Of a stretch of DNA of 64,000 nt, positions 52,250 to 61,008 are shown in pieces. The number at the start of each line of letters is the position of its first letter. The stretch's first letter is position 1. The DNA comes from JACQAP01 sp035275265 (GTDB lineage: Bacteria; Pseudomonadota; Gammaproteobacteria; Burkholderiales; JACQAP01), in contig DATENC010000028.1 in NCBI GenBank assembly GCA_035275265.1, positions 1-64,000 on the forward strand, read 5' to 3'. The position numbers and the translations under genes were made by a program. The notes beneath the pieces were generated by a model, which was given only the letters and a program-made list of their open reading frames with translations, was not told the origin of the DNA and ran no database searches.

Positions 52250-53448
52250 ACCGAGGCCTGCTCCGCCCGCCTCAATGCATCCACCATCCGGTCGACGTCT
52301 TCCTCGGCGTGAGCGGCAGACAGTGAAATGCGCAACCGAGCCGTGCCCGCTGGCACAGTCGGCGGCCGGATCGCAGGCACCAGAATGCCTTCAAGCGCCA
52401 AGGCGTCGCTCGCCGCCATCGCTTCGCGATTGCTGCCGATAACAAGCGGCTGGATCGGCGTCTGTGAGTGCGCCAGTTGCCATCGCCTTGGCCGCAGATC
52501 GCGGGCGAGTTTCCCTGCGAGCGCGTCGATGCGCTGGCGCCGCCAGGATTCGGCTTCGATCAACTCCAGGCTTTTCATGAGCGCCCAGGCCAGCGCCGGC
52601 GGGCTGGCTGTCGTATAGATATAACTGCGCGAGCGCTGGATCAGCATCTCGATCAACTCGACACTCCCCGCCACGAAAGCGCCGGACACGCCGGCCGCCT
52701 TGCCCAGCGTACCCATATAGGCGATACGAGGCGAGGCAAGGCCGAAGTACGCAAGCACGCCGCGGCCTTCACGGCCAAGAACTCCGAAACCGTGAGCATC
52801 GTCCACTATCAGCATCGCGTCGAAGCGCTCGCAAAGCTCCAATATGGCATCGAGCGGCGCGATATCGCCGTCCATGCTGAATACCGCGTCGGTGACTACC
52901 AGCTTCTCGGCTGCTTCGGAGCGCGCCAGCTTGTCCCCAAGGACGGCAACGTCACAGTGCGGGTAACGCGTGAAGCGCGCGCGCGACAACAGCATGGCAT
53001 CGTTGAGCGAGGCGTGGTTCAGCTTGTCGGCGAAAATCTCACTGGAGCGCTCGGTCAGTGTCGTCACCAAGGCCAGGTTGGCGAGATACCCGGACGAGAA
53101 CAACAGCGCCCGCGGCAGACCCACGAAGGCGGCGAGCCGACATTCCAATTCTTCATGGGCGCGATGATGGCCGCTCACCAGATGCGATGCACCAGCACCG
53201 GCGCCATCGCGCTGCGCGCCTTCGCACAGCGCTGCTACCACGCGCGGATCGGCGGCAAGGCCAAGGTAGTCGTTACTGCAAAACGAGAGATACTCGCGCC
53301 CGTCCACCCAAATGCGCGCGCCTCGGGCGCAGTCGGTGACGCGGCGGCTGCGCTGCAAACCCTGCGACTCGAGCGCAGCTAGCTCCGCGGAGAATTCGCG
53401 CATCGGCCGCGGGTCATACGGGACGAGGCGCGGAAGCAGGGGCGCCAT
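52246..53448 (-). CDS. bioF: 8-amino-7-oxononanoate synthase
   Basis: PLP-dependent condensation of pimeloyl-ACP with alanine. CSNDYLGLAADPRV, DDAHGFGVLG and the PLP lysine in GTLGKAAGVSGAF are clear. I chose the ATG at 53448 (400 residues); a second ATG at 53403 would give the more usual 385 residues. Between bioB (23 bases) and bioC (overlap). Confidence 0.95.
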   Translation of the reverse strand: MAPLLPRLVPYDPRPMREFSAELAALESQGLQRSRRVTDCARGARIWVDGREYLSFCSNDYLGLAADPRVVAALCEGAQRDGAGAGASHLVSGHHRAHEELECRLAAFVGLPRALLFSSGYLANLALVTTLTERSSEIFADKLNHASLNDAMLLSRARFTRYPHCDVAVLGDKLARSEAAEKLVVTDAVFSMDGDIAPLDAILELCERFDAMLIVDDAHGFGVLGREGRGVLAYFGLASPRIAYMGTLGKAAGVSGAFVAGSVELIEMLIQRSRSYIYTTASPPALAWALMKSLELIEAESWRRQRIDALAGKLARDLRPRRWQLAHSQTPIQPLVIGSNREAMAASDALALEGILVPAIRPPTVPAGTARLRISLSAAHAEEDVDRMVDALRRAEQASV

Positions 53449-53471
53449 TTGCAACGGCGTTCAACTCAGTC

Positions 53472-54488
53472 CTAAGCCCCGGACTCCGTGGCCTGCTTGT
53501 GCGCGATTGCCATCGGCTTCAGTCCGAGCTTGCCGAATAGTTCACGATCGCGTTCAGCTTCGGGATTGCTGGTGGTAAGCAGTCTGTCACCGTAGAAGAT
53601 CGAGTTCGCGCCAGCGAGGAAACACAGCGCCTGTAACTCTGACGACATGTCTTCACGGCCGGCGGACAGGCGCACCATCGCCTTGGGCATGGTGATGCGC
53701 GCAGCCGCTATTGTGCGCACGAACTCGAAGGGATCGAGTTTCGGCGTGCCGCAAAGCGGCGTCCCTTCGACTTGGACCAGATTGTTGATCGGCACGCTCT
53801 CCGGATGGGGGTCGAGATTCGCAAGTTGCGTGATCAGCCCGGCACGGCCGCCACGCGATTCGCCCATGCCGACGATGCCGCCGCAACAGACATGAATGCC
53901 CGCGGCGCGCACTTTTTCCAGCGTGTCCAGTCGCTCATCCTGACTGCGCGTGGTGACGATCTCGCCGTAATAGTCGGCATCGGTATCGAGATTGTGGTTG
54001 TAGTAGTCGAGGCCGGCCTGCTTGAGTTGTTCGGCCTGCCCGGTCTTGAGCATGCCCAGGGTAGCGCAGGTCTCCAGCCCCAACTTTTTTACCGCGCGCA
54101 CCATCTGAGTCACTCTCTCCAGGTCGCGCTGCTTCGGTCCGCGCCATGCCGCTCCCATGCAGAAGCGCGATGCGCCGTTTTCCTTTGCCGCGCGCGCCGC
54201 CAGCACGACTTCCTCCACCGTCATGAGCGCCTGATTCTCCACCCCGGTGTGATAGCGGGCCGCTTGTGGACAATACCCGCAGTCTTCCGGACAGCCTCCG
54301 GTCTTGATCGACAGCAGCGTCGACAACTGCACTTCGTTGGCCGCGAAATGCTGGCGATGGACCTGCTGGGCACGAAAGATCAGATCCGCAAACGGGGCCG
54401 CGAGAAGCGCTTCGACGGCGGCAACGGTCCAGCGTTGGGTCGTCTGAGCGGCGCTACTGGTGTTCTGTTTTGCGAACTGGGGCATCAT
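53472..54488 (-). CDS. bioB: Biotin synthase
   Basis: Radical SAM enzyme that inserts sulfur into dethiobiotin. The [4Fe-4S] motif is CPEDCGYC, followed by FCMGAAWRGPK, YYNHNLDTD and the [2Fe-2S] ligands including GGIVGMGE and the final Arg region. The tandem ATG at 54488-54483 gives 338 residues. First gene of bioBFCD, with a BirA-like palindrome 68 bases upstream. Confidence 0.96.
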   Translation of the reverse strand: MMPQFAKQNTSSAAQTTQRWTVAAVEALLAAPFADLIFRAQQVHRQHFAANEVQLSTLLSIKTGGCPEDCGYCPQAARYHTGVENQALMTVEEVVLAARAAKENGASRFCMGAAWRGPKQRDLERVTQMVRAVKKLGLETCATLGMLKTGQAEQLKQAGLDYYNHNLDTDADYYGEIVTTRSQDERLDTLEKVRAAGIHVCCGGIVGMGESRGGRAGLITQLANLDPHPESVPINNLVQVEGTPLCGTPKLDPFEFVRTIAAARITMPKAMVRLSAGREDMSSELQALCFLAGANSIFYGDRLLTTSNPEAERDRELFGKLGLKPMAIAHKQATESGA

Positions 54489-54555
54489 GGTTGCGGGATC
54501 GGAAAAATCCGCGCCGGAACGCGGCATCCGCGAATGTTCGGGGAAGCGTGAACCC

Positions 54556-54587
54556 TTGTCAAATTTTGCTTATAGAGTTTTTGACAA
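54556..54587 (-). promoter_or_regulatory. Candidate BirA (biotin repressor) operator upstream of bioB
   Basis: Perfect 8-base inverted arms TTGTCAAA-N16-TTTGACAA (32 bases in all), 68 bases upstream of the bioB start. The half-sites resemble the BirA consensus TTGT(A/C)AACC...GGTT(G/T)ACAA, differing at the inner positions. The location, arm sequence and spacing all fit. Confidence 0.6.
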
Positions 54588-55272
54588 CTGCCTATCACTT
54601 GCGCGACTCGTATTGCCACCAGCGTGCATTTTGTGCGCCACGTCTGCGGCAGCAGATGGATTGTGTCTGGGTTGCCGCCAATCCCTGCCGCGCTTGGCGG
54701 TGCTGCGCTGTCCGATCTGCGCGGCGCCGGATACAGCAGCGGAAGTCTGCGGACGCTGCCTCACCCGGCGCCCCGCTTTCGACCGCGTCGTCGCGGCCCT
54801 GGCGTACGCCTACCCTACAGATGCACTCGTGCGTGCGCTCAAATATCGGGGCAGCCTTGCTTGTGCGCGCCCGCTCGCCGCCGCCTTGGCCGACGCGCTC
54901 GATTCCGAACCCTATCCTGATCTGGTGATGCCAATGCCGTTGCCTCCGCGGCGCCTGCGCGAACGCGGATTCAATCAGGCGATGGAAATCGCGCGACTGG
55001 TCGGCGCGGAGTTCGGTCTGCGGATCACGGCGAATGCGTGCAGGCGCGACCGGGAGAGCGTGCCGCAGGCGTCGCTGCCGTGGAAGGAACGGGCCGCAAA
55101 CGTGCGCAACGGCTTTACTTGCGACGTCGCCCTTGAAGGCAAGACCGTTGCTGTGGTCGACGATGTGCTGACCACCGGTGCGACACTGAACGAACTCGCT
55201 GCGACGCTCAAGCGCCGGGGTGCGCGCGAAGTTTGGGGATGGATCGTGGCGCGCACGCCGCCACAGCGGTAA
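54556..55272 (+). CDS. comF: ComF-family phosphoribosyltransferase-like protein
   Basis: ComF is linked to DNA uptake and competence; it has a zinc-ribbon-like N-terminus and a phosphoribosyltransferase domain. Cys pairs occur in CILC, CLGC, CPIC and CGRC (first 70 residues), and the PRPP loop is VAVVDDVLTTGATLNE. The start is uncertain: TTG at 54556 lies in the BirA-like palindrome, ATG at 54487 would overlap the bioB start codon, and a further TTG lies downstream just before the first Cys pair. It converges on mshN with 12 bases between stops. Confidence 0.85.
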   Translation: MSNFAYRVFDNCLSLARLVLPPACILCATSAAADGLCLGCRQSLPRLAVLRCPICAAPDTAAEVCGRCLTRRPAFDRVVAALAYAYPTDALVRALKYRGSLACARPLAAALADALDSEPYPDLVMPMPLPPRRLRERGFNQAMEIARLVGAEFGLRITANACRRDRESVPQASLPWKERAANVRNGFTCDVALEGKTVAVVDDVLTTGATLNELAATLKRRGAREVWGWIVARTPPQR

Positions 55273-55284
55273 GGCATTTCCGGA

Positions 55285-56475
55285 TCACTTCTTCGCCGAC
55301 AACTCCCGCAACTGGCGCTCTACGAAGGCCTGGAGTTCGGCGTTGAGCTGTTTCGAGTCGGCGGCATGCTGGAACGCCTCGCGCGCATCGGCAAACTGAT
55401 CGTTGGCGCGCAAAGAGATGCCCGCCCCCATCAGCCACAACGCGTTGCCCGGAGAGGACTGCAACGCCGTGCGATAGTAGTTCACTGCATCCCTGTGCCG
55501 CCCGTCACGCTGCAACAACGCCGCCAGAAACGCAAAGTACTCGGGGTCGGATCGGACATAGGGCAGCGCACCGACCAGCGTGTTGATGGCGCCGCCGATC
55601 TCGCCGCGTTCGACTTCGAGCCGAGCGAGGACCATCGCATGACGCGGCTGGCGCGGGTTCAGCTCGAGCGCGTGGCGCAGCAACTGCTCGGCTTCGTCGT
55701 TACGTCCACCATCCAGCAGCAACCCGAGCAAGGCCTGGCGGGCGCCAACGTGCATGGGGTCTTCTTTCAGTGCTTCTCGAAAACTCTTCTCGGCCGTGCT
55801 GACCCGTCCGTCCTGCAACTGCGCGACACCGATGCGAAAGGCCGTTTCGGCACGCTGCTGCACAGTCATCTCGCGCATCTGCTTGTCTATGCCGGACGGC
55901 CTCTGCGCAGACTGAGGTTGCGTCGCGGTGGCGGTGGCTGTGGCCGAATCAGGGGTGGCTGCAGTCACCGGCGGATCAGGGGTAACAGGTGGCGCGACTG
56001 CGGGCGGAGCGGGGGCCGGAAAAGCCGGAACAGATTTCTCCGTCCGGGGTTTCGGCGCTCGCACCTTGGGCGCTGCCGCCCGAACCGCAGGTGCGCCTGG
56101 CTCCGGGTTGAAGCTCAACTCTTCGGAAAGCCTCGATACGGGCGGAAGCAGCACTGCTTGCACCGCCGGCTCCATTGGAACCGGCGTCGGCGCCCGGACC
56201 GTAGCCTGCGCCATCGGAGCCGTTGCTGACGTCTGCTTTTTGGCGGAGATTGGTGTAGTGGTTAGCGGTGTGGTCGCGGCGGGTGGCAACATGCCGCTGA
56301 CGTAGACGAACACGCCAACCGCGGCAAGCGCGAGAATCAGCGCTATCGCGAGCAGGCGTATCGCCGGTAGCGAACCCGCTCGCACCGCGCGTACCTGCGG
56401 CGGCAATGACGTTAACTCCGGATCGGCGGCGTGCCGTTTCTCGAGATCCTGCAATACCTGGTTGATCAGACTCAT
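55285..56475 (-). CDS. mshN: MSHA biogenesis protein MshN (TPR protein)
   Basis: Inner-membrane TPR protein of MSHA-type pilus assembly. SLINQVLQDLEKRHA starts the protein, one membrane helix follows (about 42-64), then a Pro/Ala/Thr-rich linker (about 70-210) and about five TPR units (220-390). The ATG at 56475 overlaps the mshM stop (ATGA). It ends the msh unit in the window. Confidence 0.88.
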   Translation of the reverse strand: MSLINQVLQDLEKRHAADPELTSLPPQVRAVRAGSLPAIRLLAIALILALAAVGVFVYVSGMLPPAATTPLTTTPISAKKQTSATAPMAQATVRAPTPVPMEPAVQAVLLPPVSRLSEELSFNPEPGAPAVRAAAPKVRAPKPRTEKSVPAFPAPAPPAVAPPVTPDPPVTAATPDSATATATATQPQSAQRPSGIDKQMREMTVQQRAETAFRIGVAQLQDGRVSTAEKSFREALKEDPMHVGARQALLGLLLDGGRNDEAEQLLRHALELNPRQPRHAMVLARLEVERGEIGGAINTLVGALPYVRSDPEYFAFLAALLQRDGRHRDAVNYYRTALQSSPGNALWLMGAGISLRANDQFADAREAFQHAADSKQLNAELQAFVERQLRELSAKK

Positions 56476-57365
56476 CGATACCCGAACCAATAGGCAAAAA
56501 CTGCAACGGCGACAATCAGCGCGGCGCCAATTGCCATCAGTGGTGAGCGGGCCGAGTGGGCCGCTGGTGTATCCTGCGCTGCCTTGCGCACGTGCGCCGC
56601 GGACACATAGTGCCTGCCCTCGCCGTACGCCGCCAGCATCGCCTTGTGGGCAAGCACGTTGACCAGACGCGGCACCCCTGCGCTGGCGCGATAGAGCGTG
56701 TTCATTGCGGAACGGTGAAACAGGCGATCACCGACGTAACCGGCAATGCGCAGGCGGTGGCCGACGTAATACTCCATCTCGCGCCGCGACAGCGGCGAAA
56801 GGTGGTAGTGATAGGTGATTCTTTGCTGCAGCTGGCGCACCGACTCGTGGTTCAGCCTGGTATCCAGTTCCGGCTGCCCGAACAGCACCACCTGCAACAG
56901 TTTGCGCTTCTCGGTCTCGAGATTGGACAGCAGCCGCAAAGACTCCAACGTTTCCAGCGGCATCGCCTGCGCTTCGTCGAGGCAGACCACCACACGTTTG
57001 CCGGCACGCGCATGATCGAGCAATGCATGGCCCAGCGACTTCATCAGATGGTGCTGGTCGTTGTCGCGGTCAAGGGCAATACGCAACTCGTCGGCGAGCG
57101 CCAGCAGCAAGCCGAGCGGATCGAGATAGGGATTGGGAACATACGCAGTGATGAAATCGCCGTTGAGCTCGGCCAGAAAACGACGGCACAGCAGGGTCTT
57201 GCCGGTGCCGACCTCGCCGGTAATCTTCATGAAACCTTCGCCGTTGGCCAGGGCAACCAGCAGCGTGTTCAGAGCCTCCTGATGCGGCGTGCAGGCAAAG
57301 GCAAACGCGGTATCCGGGGTCAGTCCAAAAGGCGGTTCGCGCAGCGCGAAATGAGTGCGGTACAT
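56472..57365 (-). CDS. mshM: MSHA biogenesis protein MshM (ExeA-like AAA ATPase)
   Basis: ATPase of the ExeA/GspA type. YRTHFALREPPFGLTPD start, Walker A GEVGTGKT, Walker B VVVCLDEAQAMP, sensor region QVVLFGQPEL and RITYHYHLSPLS are typical. One C-terminal membrane helix (about 274-294) anchors it, an addition typical of MshM. 297 residues. Confidence 0.93.
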   Translation of the reverse strand: MYRTHFALREPPFGLTPDTAFAFACTPHQEALNTLLVALANGEGFMKITGEVGTGKTLLCRRFLAELNGDFITAYVPNPYLDPLGLLLALADELRIALDRDNDQHHLMKSLGHALLDHARAGKRVVVCLDEAQAMPLETLESLRLLSNLETEKRKLLQVVLFGQPELDTRLNHESVRQLQQRITYHYHLSPLSRREMEYYVGHRLRIAGYVGDRLFHRSAMNTLYRASAGVPRLVNVLAHKAMLAAYGEGRHYVSAAHVRKAAQDTPAAHSARSPLMAIGAALIVAVAVFAYWFGYR

Positions 57366-57431
57366 GATCAGTCGCCGGGTCGCCGCACTGCGGTGACCTG
57401 CTCCGCTGCGAAACTCGAACCGGCTGCTGCG

Positions 57432-59192
57432 CTACTGCGCAGGCTTGGCAGGGGACGGGCGCAAGGGGTTGCGAGGGTCACTGCGTTGATAGGCGTCGAT
57501 GCGTTCCGTGGTGTCCAGTATATCCTGACGCCAAGATGCGTCGCTCTCGATGACGGTAGGCTTGAGCAGGATCACCAGCTCGCTCTTCACCACCGAGCGC
57601 CTCTTGCTGCCAAACAACCCGCCGATCCACGGCGTCGTACTCAAGCCAGGCAGGCCGCTGCTGTCGCGGGCGGACGTTTCCTTCATCAGGCCGCCGATAG
57701 CAACGATGTTGCCGTCGTTGACGCGCACAATGGTGTCGCTCTCGCTGATGGTGCTTGAGGCGAGCGGCAAGCGGAAGACGCCGGAATCGCCCAGATCGAT
57801 GTTCTTGGTTTTCTCGATCACGCTCGATACCGACGGATGGACGTGCAGGATGATCTGGTTGTTCTGGTCGATCTGCGGCGTGACGTCGAGCGCCACACCC
57901 GAGAAGAACGGGGCCACGGTGATGGTTGGTGATTGGGTGGTCGTAGAACCGACGGCGGCGATAGTGCTGCTGATGTTGGTCACGAAGAATTCGTCGGTAC
58001 CGACCTTGAGCACGGCTTTCTGGTTGTTGAGCGCCGCGATCCTGGGGCTGGAGAGAACCTGGAGATCACCCTGCGTCTCGAGAAAGGCAATGAGCGCCGC
58101 GAAACTGCCGGTCTGAAATGCCAATCCGAACAATGTACCCGGCGCCCCACTACCGGCAAAAATGGATCCTGGCGCCGCGGGATCGGACGAGAGCAGCGAG
58201 TTGGCGGTAGCCGAACCATCCGCATTGCGCGCAGTGAAGGCGCTGATAGTGCCGTCGGGCGACAGCTGCGCACCGGGGGACAGCACCCCACCGGCGAAGC
58301 GGCTGTTGGACCCTTGCGTAAACGCCGCCCAGTTCACGCCGCTCTGATGACTGTCGGAGAGCTGCACTTCGATGATTTTTGCTTCCAGCATTACCTGGCG
58401 CTCGACCACCACCTGCATCGCCTTGAGGAATTCCTCGACCCCGCGCAGTTCCGCCGGATATGCGCGCACCACCACCACGCCCGACTGCGGGCTCATAACC
58501 ACGTTGCGGCCGGCTTCCGCCCCGACAATCGCACGCACCGCGGCGCCAATATCCTTCCAGAAGTCGTTCTCCGAGGTAGTCGTCACCTTGCTGCTTTCCA
58601 GCGCGTGGCCGCCGCCGCCACCAGTCGTCATCGGCTGCGCGCCGGCCACCGCGCCCTGGGTCGAGTTCTGCTGCGAATCCGAAATCGCGCCGGAGTTCAC
58701 GCGCACCTCGGTGCGGCCCTGGCGCTGGCTCATCAGGTAATTGATCTGGAACACCCGGGTTTGCAGCCCCAGCGGCTGGATCAGGATACGGGGTCCCTGC
58801 AACTTGTATTCGTAGCCGTACATCTCGCGGATGGTGTCCAGCGCCTCGAACACGGTGACATCCTTGAGATTGACGGAAATCGCCTCCTTGATGCTCGGAT
58901 GCACCACCATGCTGTAGCGCGTGCCGGAGACGATGGCCATGAAAACCTGGTTGGCGGGCGCGCTGTTGACGACCAGATCGAAACGGGGCTCGATCGGCCG
59001 GCCGTCCACCTTCGGCATCTCGACGGTGAGCGAAGGCAGCAGGGCACGGTTCACCTCGTCCGGCTGCTCAGCGGCGGTCCGCTGGCGCGAGGCGTTCGCC
59101 ATCTCCTTCTTTGCGTTACCGTAGGGTGGGCCAAACTGCGTGGCGCACGCACTCAACGCGAAGATAAGAAACAGCGCGAAAAGTTTTTTCAT
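57432..59192 (-). CDS. mshL: MSHA secretin MshL
   Basis: Outer-membrane secretin that lets the pilus pass. The signal ends in lipobox LSAC. The N0/STN-type domain and N1 domains occupy about 60-270 (with a Gly-rich linker GGGGG). The secretin domain follows (about 270-560), with VERQVMLEAKIIEVQLSD, the VLSSPRIAALNNQKA gate region and the C-terminal VVKSELVILLKPTVI. 586 residues. Confidence 0.94.
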   Translation of the reverse strand: MKKLFALFLIFALSACATQFGPPYGNAKKEMANASRQRTAAEQPDEVNRALLPSLTVEMPKVDGRPIEPRFDLVVNSAPANQVFMAIVSGTRYSMVVHPSIKEAISVNLKDVTVFEALDTIREMYGYEYKLQGPRILIQPLGLQTRVFQINYLMSQRQGRTEVRVNSGAISDSQQNSTQGAVAGAQPMTTGGGGGHALESSKVTTTSENDFWKDIGAAVRAIVGAEAGRNVVMSPQSGVVVVRAYPAELRGVEEFLKAMQVVVERQVMLEAKIIEVQLSDSHQSGVNWAAFTQGSNSRFAGGVLSPGAQLSPDGTISAFTARNADGSATANSLLSSDPAAPGSIFAGSGAPGTLFGLAFQTGSFAALIAFLETQGDLQVLSSPRIAALNNQKAVLKVGTDEFFVTNISSTIAAVGSTTTQSPTITVAPFFSGVALDVTPQIDQNNQIILHVHPSVSSVIEKTKNIDLGDSGVFRLPLASSTISESDTIVRVNDGNIVAIGGLMKETSARDSSGLPGLSTTPWIGGLFGSKRRSVVKSELVILLKPTVIESDASWRQDILDTTERIDAYQRSDPRNPLRPSPAKPAQ

Positions 59193-59222
59193 TTCGTCCT
59201 TTCTTGTTCTGTGTTCCGTTCG

Positions 59223-59672
59223 TTATCTCGTATCTTCAGCGGCACCGGCTTGGGATTTCTCTCTGGCGCCTGGTCCGGCCGAGTCTTGCTGCGGATGCTG
59301 CAGTTTCGGTACGGCTTCGCTGCGCATGTCCACGTCCGGAAACAGCCTTACCGTGCGCAGCACCCCACCGGCTCGCAGTGTCACCTCGCCTTCACGGATG
59401 GCGATAAGTTCCGCACCCGCCACCGATCCGCCAAGCGACAAAACCTCGCCGTTGATGATGGCATAGCGCCGCTCCGGCGACAGCAGCACCGACTGCAGCA
59501 CCCATTCGGCATCGCGGCGGCTCACGATCCCGCCCTCTCCGGTTCTGCCGAAAATAACCGGCGGCCGCGTCGGGTCACGCAGCGCCTGCGCTGCGGCGAG
59601 CGGCGCACAAGTAGCCAAAGCGGCACCGAGTGCCAGCACTGTCGCGATGCAGCCGGTAGCGTGTCTGTTCAT
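59223..59672 (-). CDS. mshK: MSHA biogenesis protein MshK
   Basis: A 149-residue exported protein with a signal peptide (cleavage near LAAAQA). The motif LRDPTRPP and a small beta domain (about 45-115, with AIINGEVLSLGG and AIREGEVTLRAG) are typical of MshK and resemble the PilP/GspC linker proteins that contact the secretin. The ATG overlaps the mshJ stop by 4 bases. Assigned mainly by order and the DPTRPP motif. Confidence 0.85.
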   Translation of the reverse strand: MNRHATGCIATVLALGAALATCAPLAAAQALRDPTRPPVIFGRTGEGGIVSRRDAEWVLQSVLLSPERRYAIINGEVLSLGGSVAGAELIAIREGEVTLRAGGVLRTVRLFPDVDMRSEAVPKLQHPQQDSAGPGAREKSQAGAAEDTR

Positions 59673-60349
59673 ACCACCAGCCAAGCCTCGTCGAGGCTCA
59701 AGGTGTAAAGCATCACGGTCATCTGCACCCGCGGATACTGCGAGGCATCGATGCTCGTCCTGGCCCAGAACATTTGCCACTGCATCTTTTCCAGACGCGT
59801 CAGGTAGTCCAGCAAATCGAGATAGCCGCCCTCGAGTGTGAGTTCGATGCCGTGTTTGTAGACCAGGCGGTCGGCGCCGTCCTGTGTGGCAGCCCGCACC
59901 GGTTCGTCCTTCTCGTCGCGGTCCACCAGAGCCGTCACCGGCAGAGTCTTTAGCTTCACCAGGTGTACCCGACTGTTGCGCGTCAGCACGTCCTCCAGCA
60001 CCCTGGTCATGCGCGTCGGCGGCACTAGACCCTGTTGCACGCCGCGCAAATCGGCGTCGAACTGCGCGAGGCGTTCCTTCAGCGTAGCGATGCGTGCGCG
60101 GTCTGCGGCGTCCGGATCTTGCGCCGCCGAGCGCAACAACTCCGCGGTCTGGGTCTGCAATTGTGCAAGCGTCACCTTCTGGCGCGAGAAATCCGCGCTG
60201 AGACGTCTGTAGCGCGCCAGTTCGTTGTCGATTGCCACGATGAACACGAGCCAGCCGATCACGACTGCGCCGGCCACGAATACCAATACCCGCTCGCGCG
60301 GCTTGAGTGCGACGAACCGTGCCACGGCTTTCTGCCAGGTCTCGTTCAT
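59669..60349 (-). CDS. mshJ: MSHA biogenesis protein MshJ (PilO-like)
   Basis: A 226-residue protein with one N-terminal membrane helix (about 21-41), a coiled coil (about 45-105) and a ferredoxin-like C-terminal domain (GIELTLEGGYLDLLDYLTRLEKM is typical of PilO/MshJ). Overlaps both neighbours by 4 bases. Part of the inner-membrane alignment complex. Confidence 0.9.
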   Translation of the reverse strand: MNETWQKAVARFVALKPRERVLVFVAGAVVIGWLVFIVAIDNELARYRRLSADFSRQKVTLAQLQTQTAELLRSAAQDPDAADRARIATLKERLAQFDADLRGVQQGLVPPTRMTRVLEDVLTRNSRVHLVKLKTLPVTALVDRDEKDEPVRAATQDGADRLVYKHGIELTLEGGYLDLLDYLTRLEKMQWQMFWARTSIDASQYPRVQMTVMLYTLSLDEAWLVV

Positions 60350-60999
60350 CGCGCCAGCGCTTTCGCCGCGGGAGTTTCGGACTTGGTCGCCAACCGGAAC
60401 TCGATGTACGGCGGCCGCCCGCCGCTCTTGTCGCGCGGATCGGCTGCGGGTGCCTGCATCAGAAGCTCCGAGAACGGATGACCCTGCATGACGCTCTCGG
60501 AATTAAGCCGGCGCAGATAACCGGGCACTTGTTCCGCTCGAAGCGCACGGCCCTCCAGTGCGACATCCTGGCCGCGGGAGGCGATGTGCAGCCCGGTCAG
60601 CCAGACGCCGTCGAAAGACTGGCGGGCAAACGCGCGCAGGTGTTCGGAGAAGCCACTGGTATCGCCGAGCGTGCCGCCCTTGAGCACCGCCATCACTTCG
60701 TCGCGCCCCCTGATCTCGGATTCCAGGCGCGCAATCTCCGCGGCGATCTGCGCGTCCTGTTTGCGGCCCGCAATCTTGCCCGCGAGCCGCTGCATTTCCG
60801 CCTGCACTTCCGTCACCTTGGCCGTCATCTCGCGCTCCTGCTGCGCCAACTGGCGATTGCGCATGCCGGCATAGCCGGCGAAAGCGAACGAAAGCAGCAC
60901 CACCGCGAGCCAGCCCATCACTGCCGTCTTCAACGACAGTGGCCCACGCTTGTCCAGAAAGGTCGCGTTGAAGAGGTTGATCTGCTGCGGCACCGTCAA
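60346..60999 (-). CDS. PilN-like MSHA assembly protein (MshI2 type)
   Basis: A 217-residue protein. QQINLFNATFLDKR at the N-terminus is the PilN-type motif that binds the PilM-like partner. A membrane helix (about 24-44), a coiled coil (45-100) and a C-terminal PilN domain (VWLTGLHIASRGQDVALEGRA) follow. It starts 9 bases after mshI. Confidence 0.88.
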   Translation of the reverse strand: MTVPQQINLFNATFLDKRGPLSLKTAVMGWLAVVLLSFAFAGYAGMRNRQLAQQEREMTAKVTEVQAEMQRLAGKIAGRKQDAQIAAEIARLESEIRGRDEVMAVLKGGTLGDTSGFSEHLRAFARQSFDGVWLTGLHIASRGQDVALEGRALRAEQVPGYLRRLNSESVMQGHPFSELLMQAPAADPRDKSGGRPPYIEFRLATKSETPAAKALAR

Positions 61000-61008
61000 T
61001 CCTTTCGA

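Noticed and set aside
56556..57758. 400-codon plus-strand frame opposite mshM
   Set aside because: Antisense shadow; the minus-strand ATPase has intact Walker motifs.
57933..59708. 591-codon plus-strand frame opposite mshL and mshK
   Set aside because: Antisense shadow over a clear secretin; composition is dominated by Arg, His and Gly without motifs.
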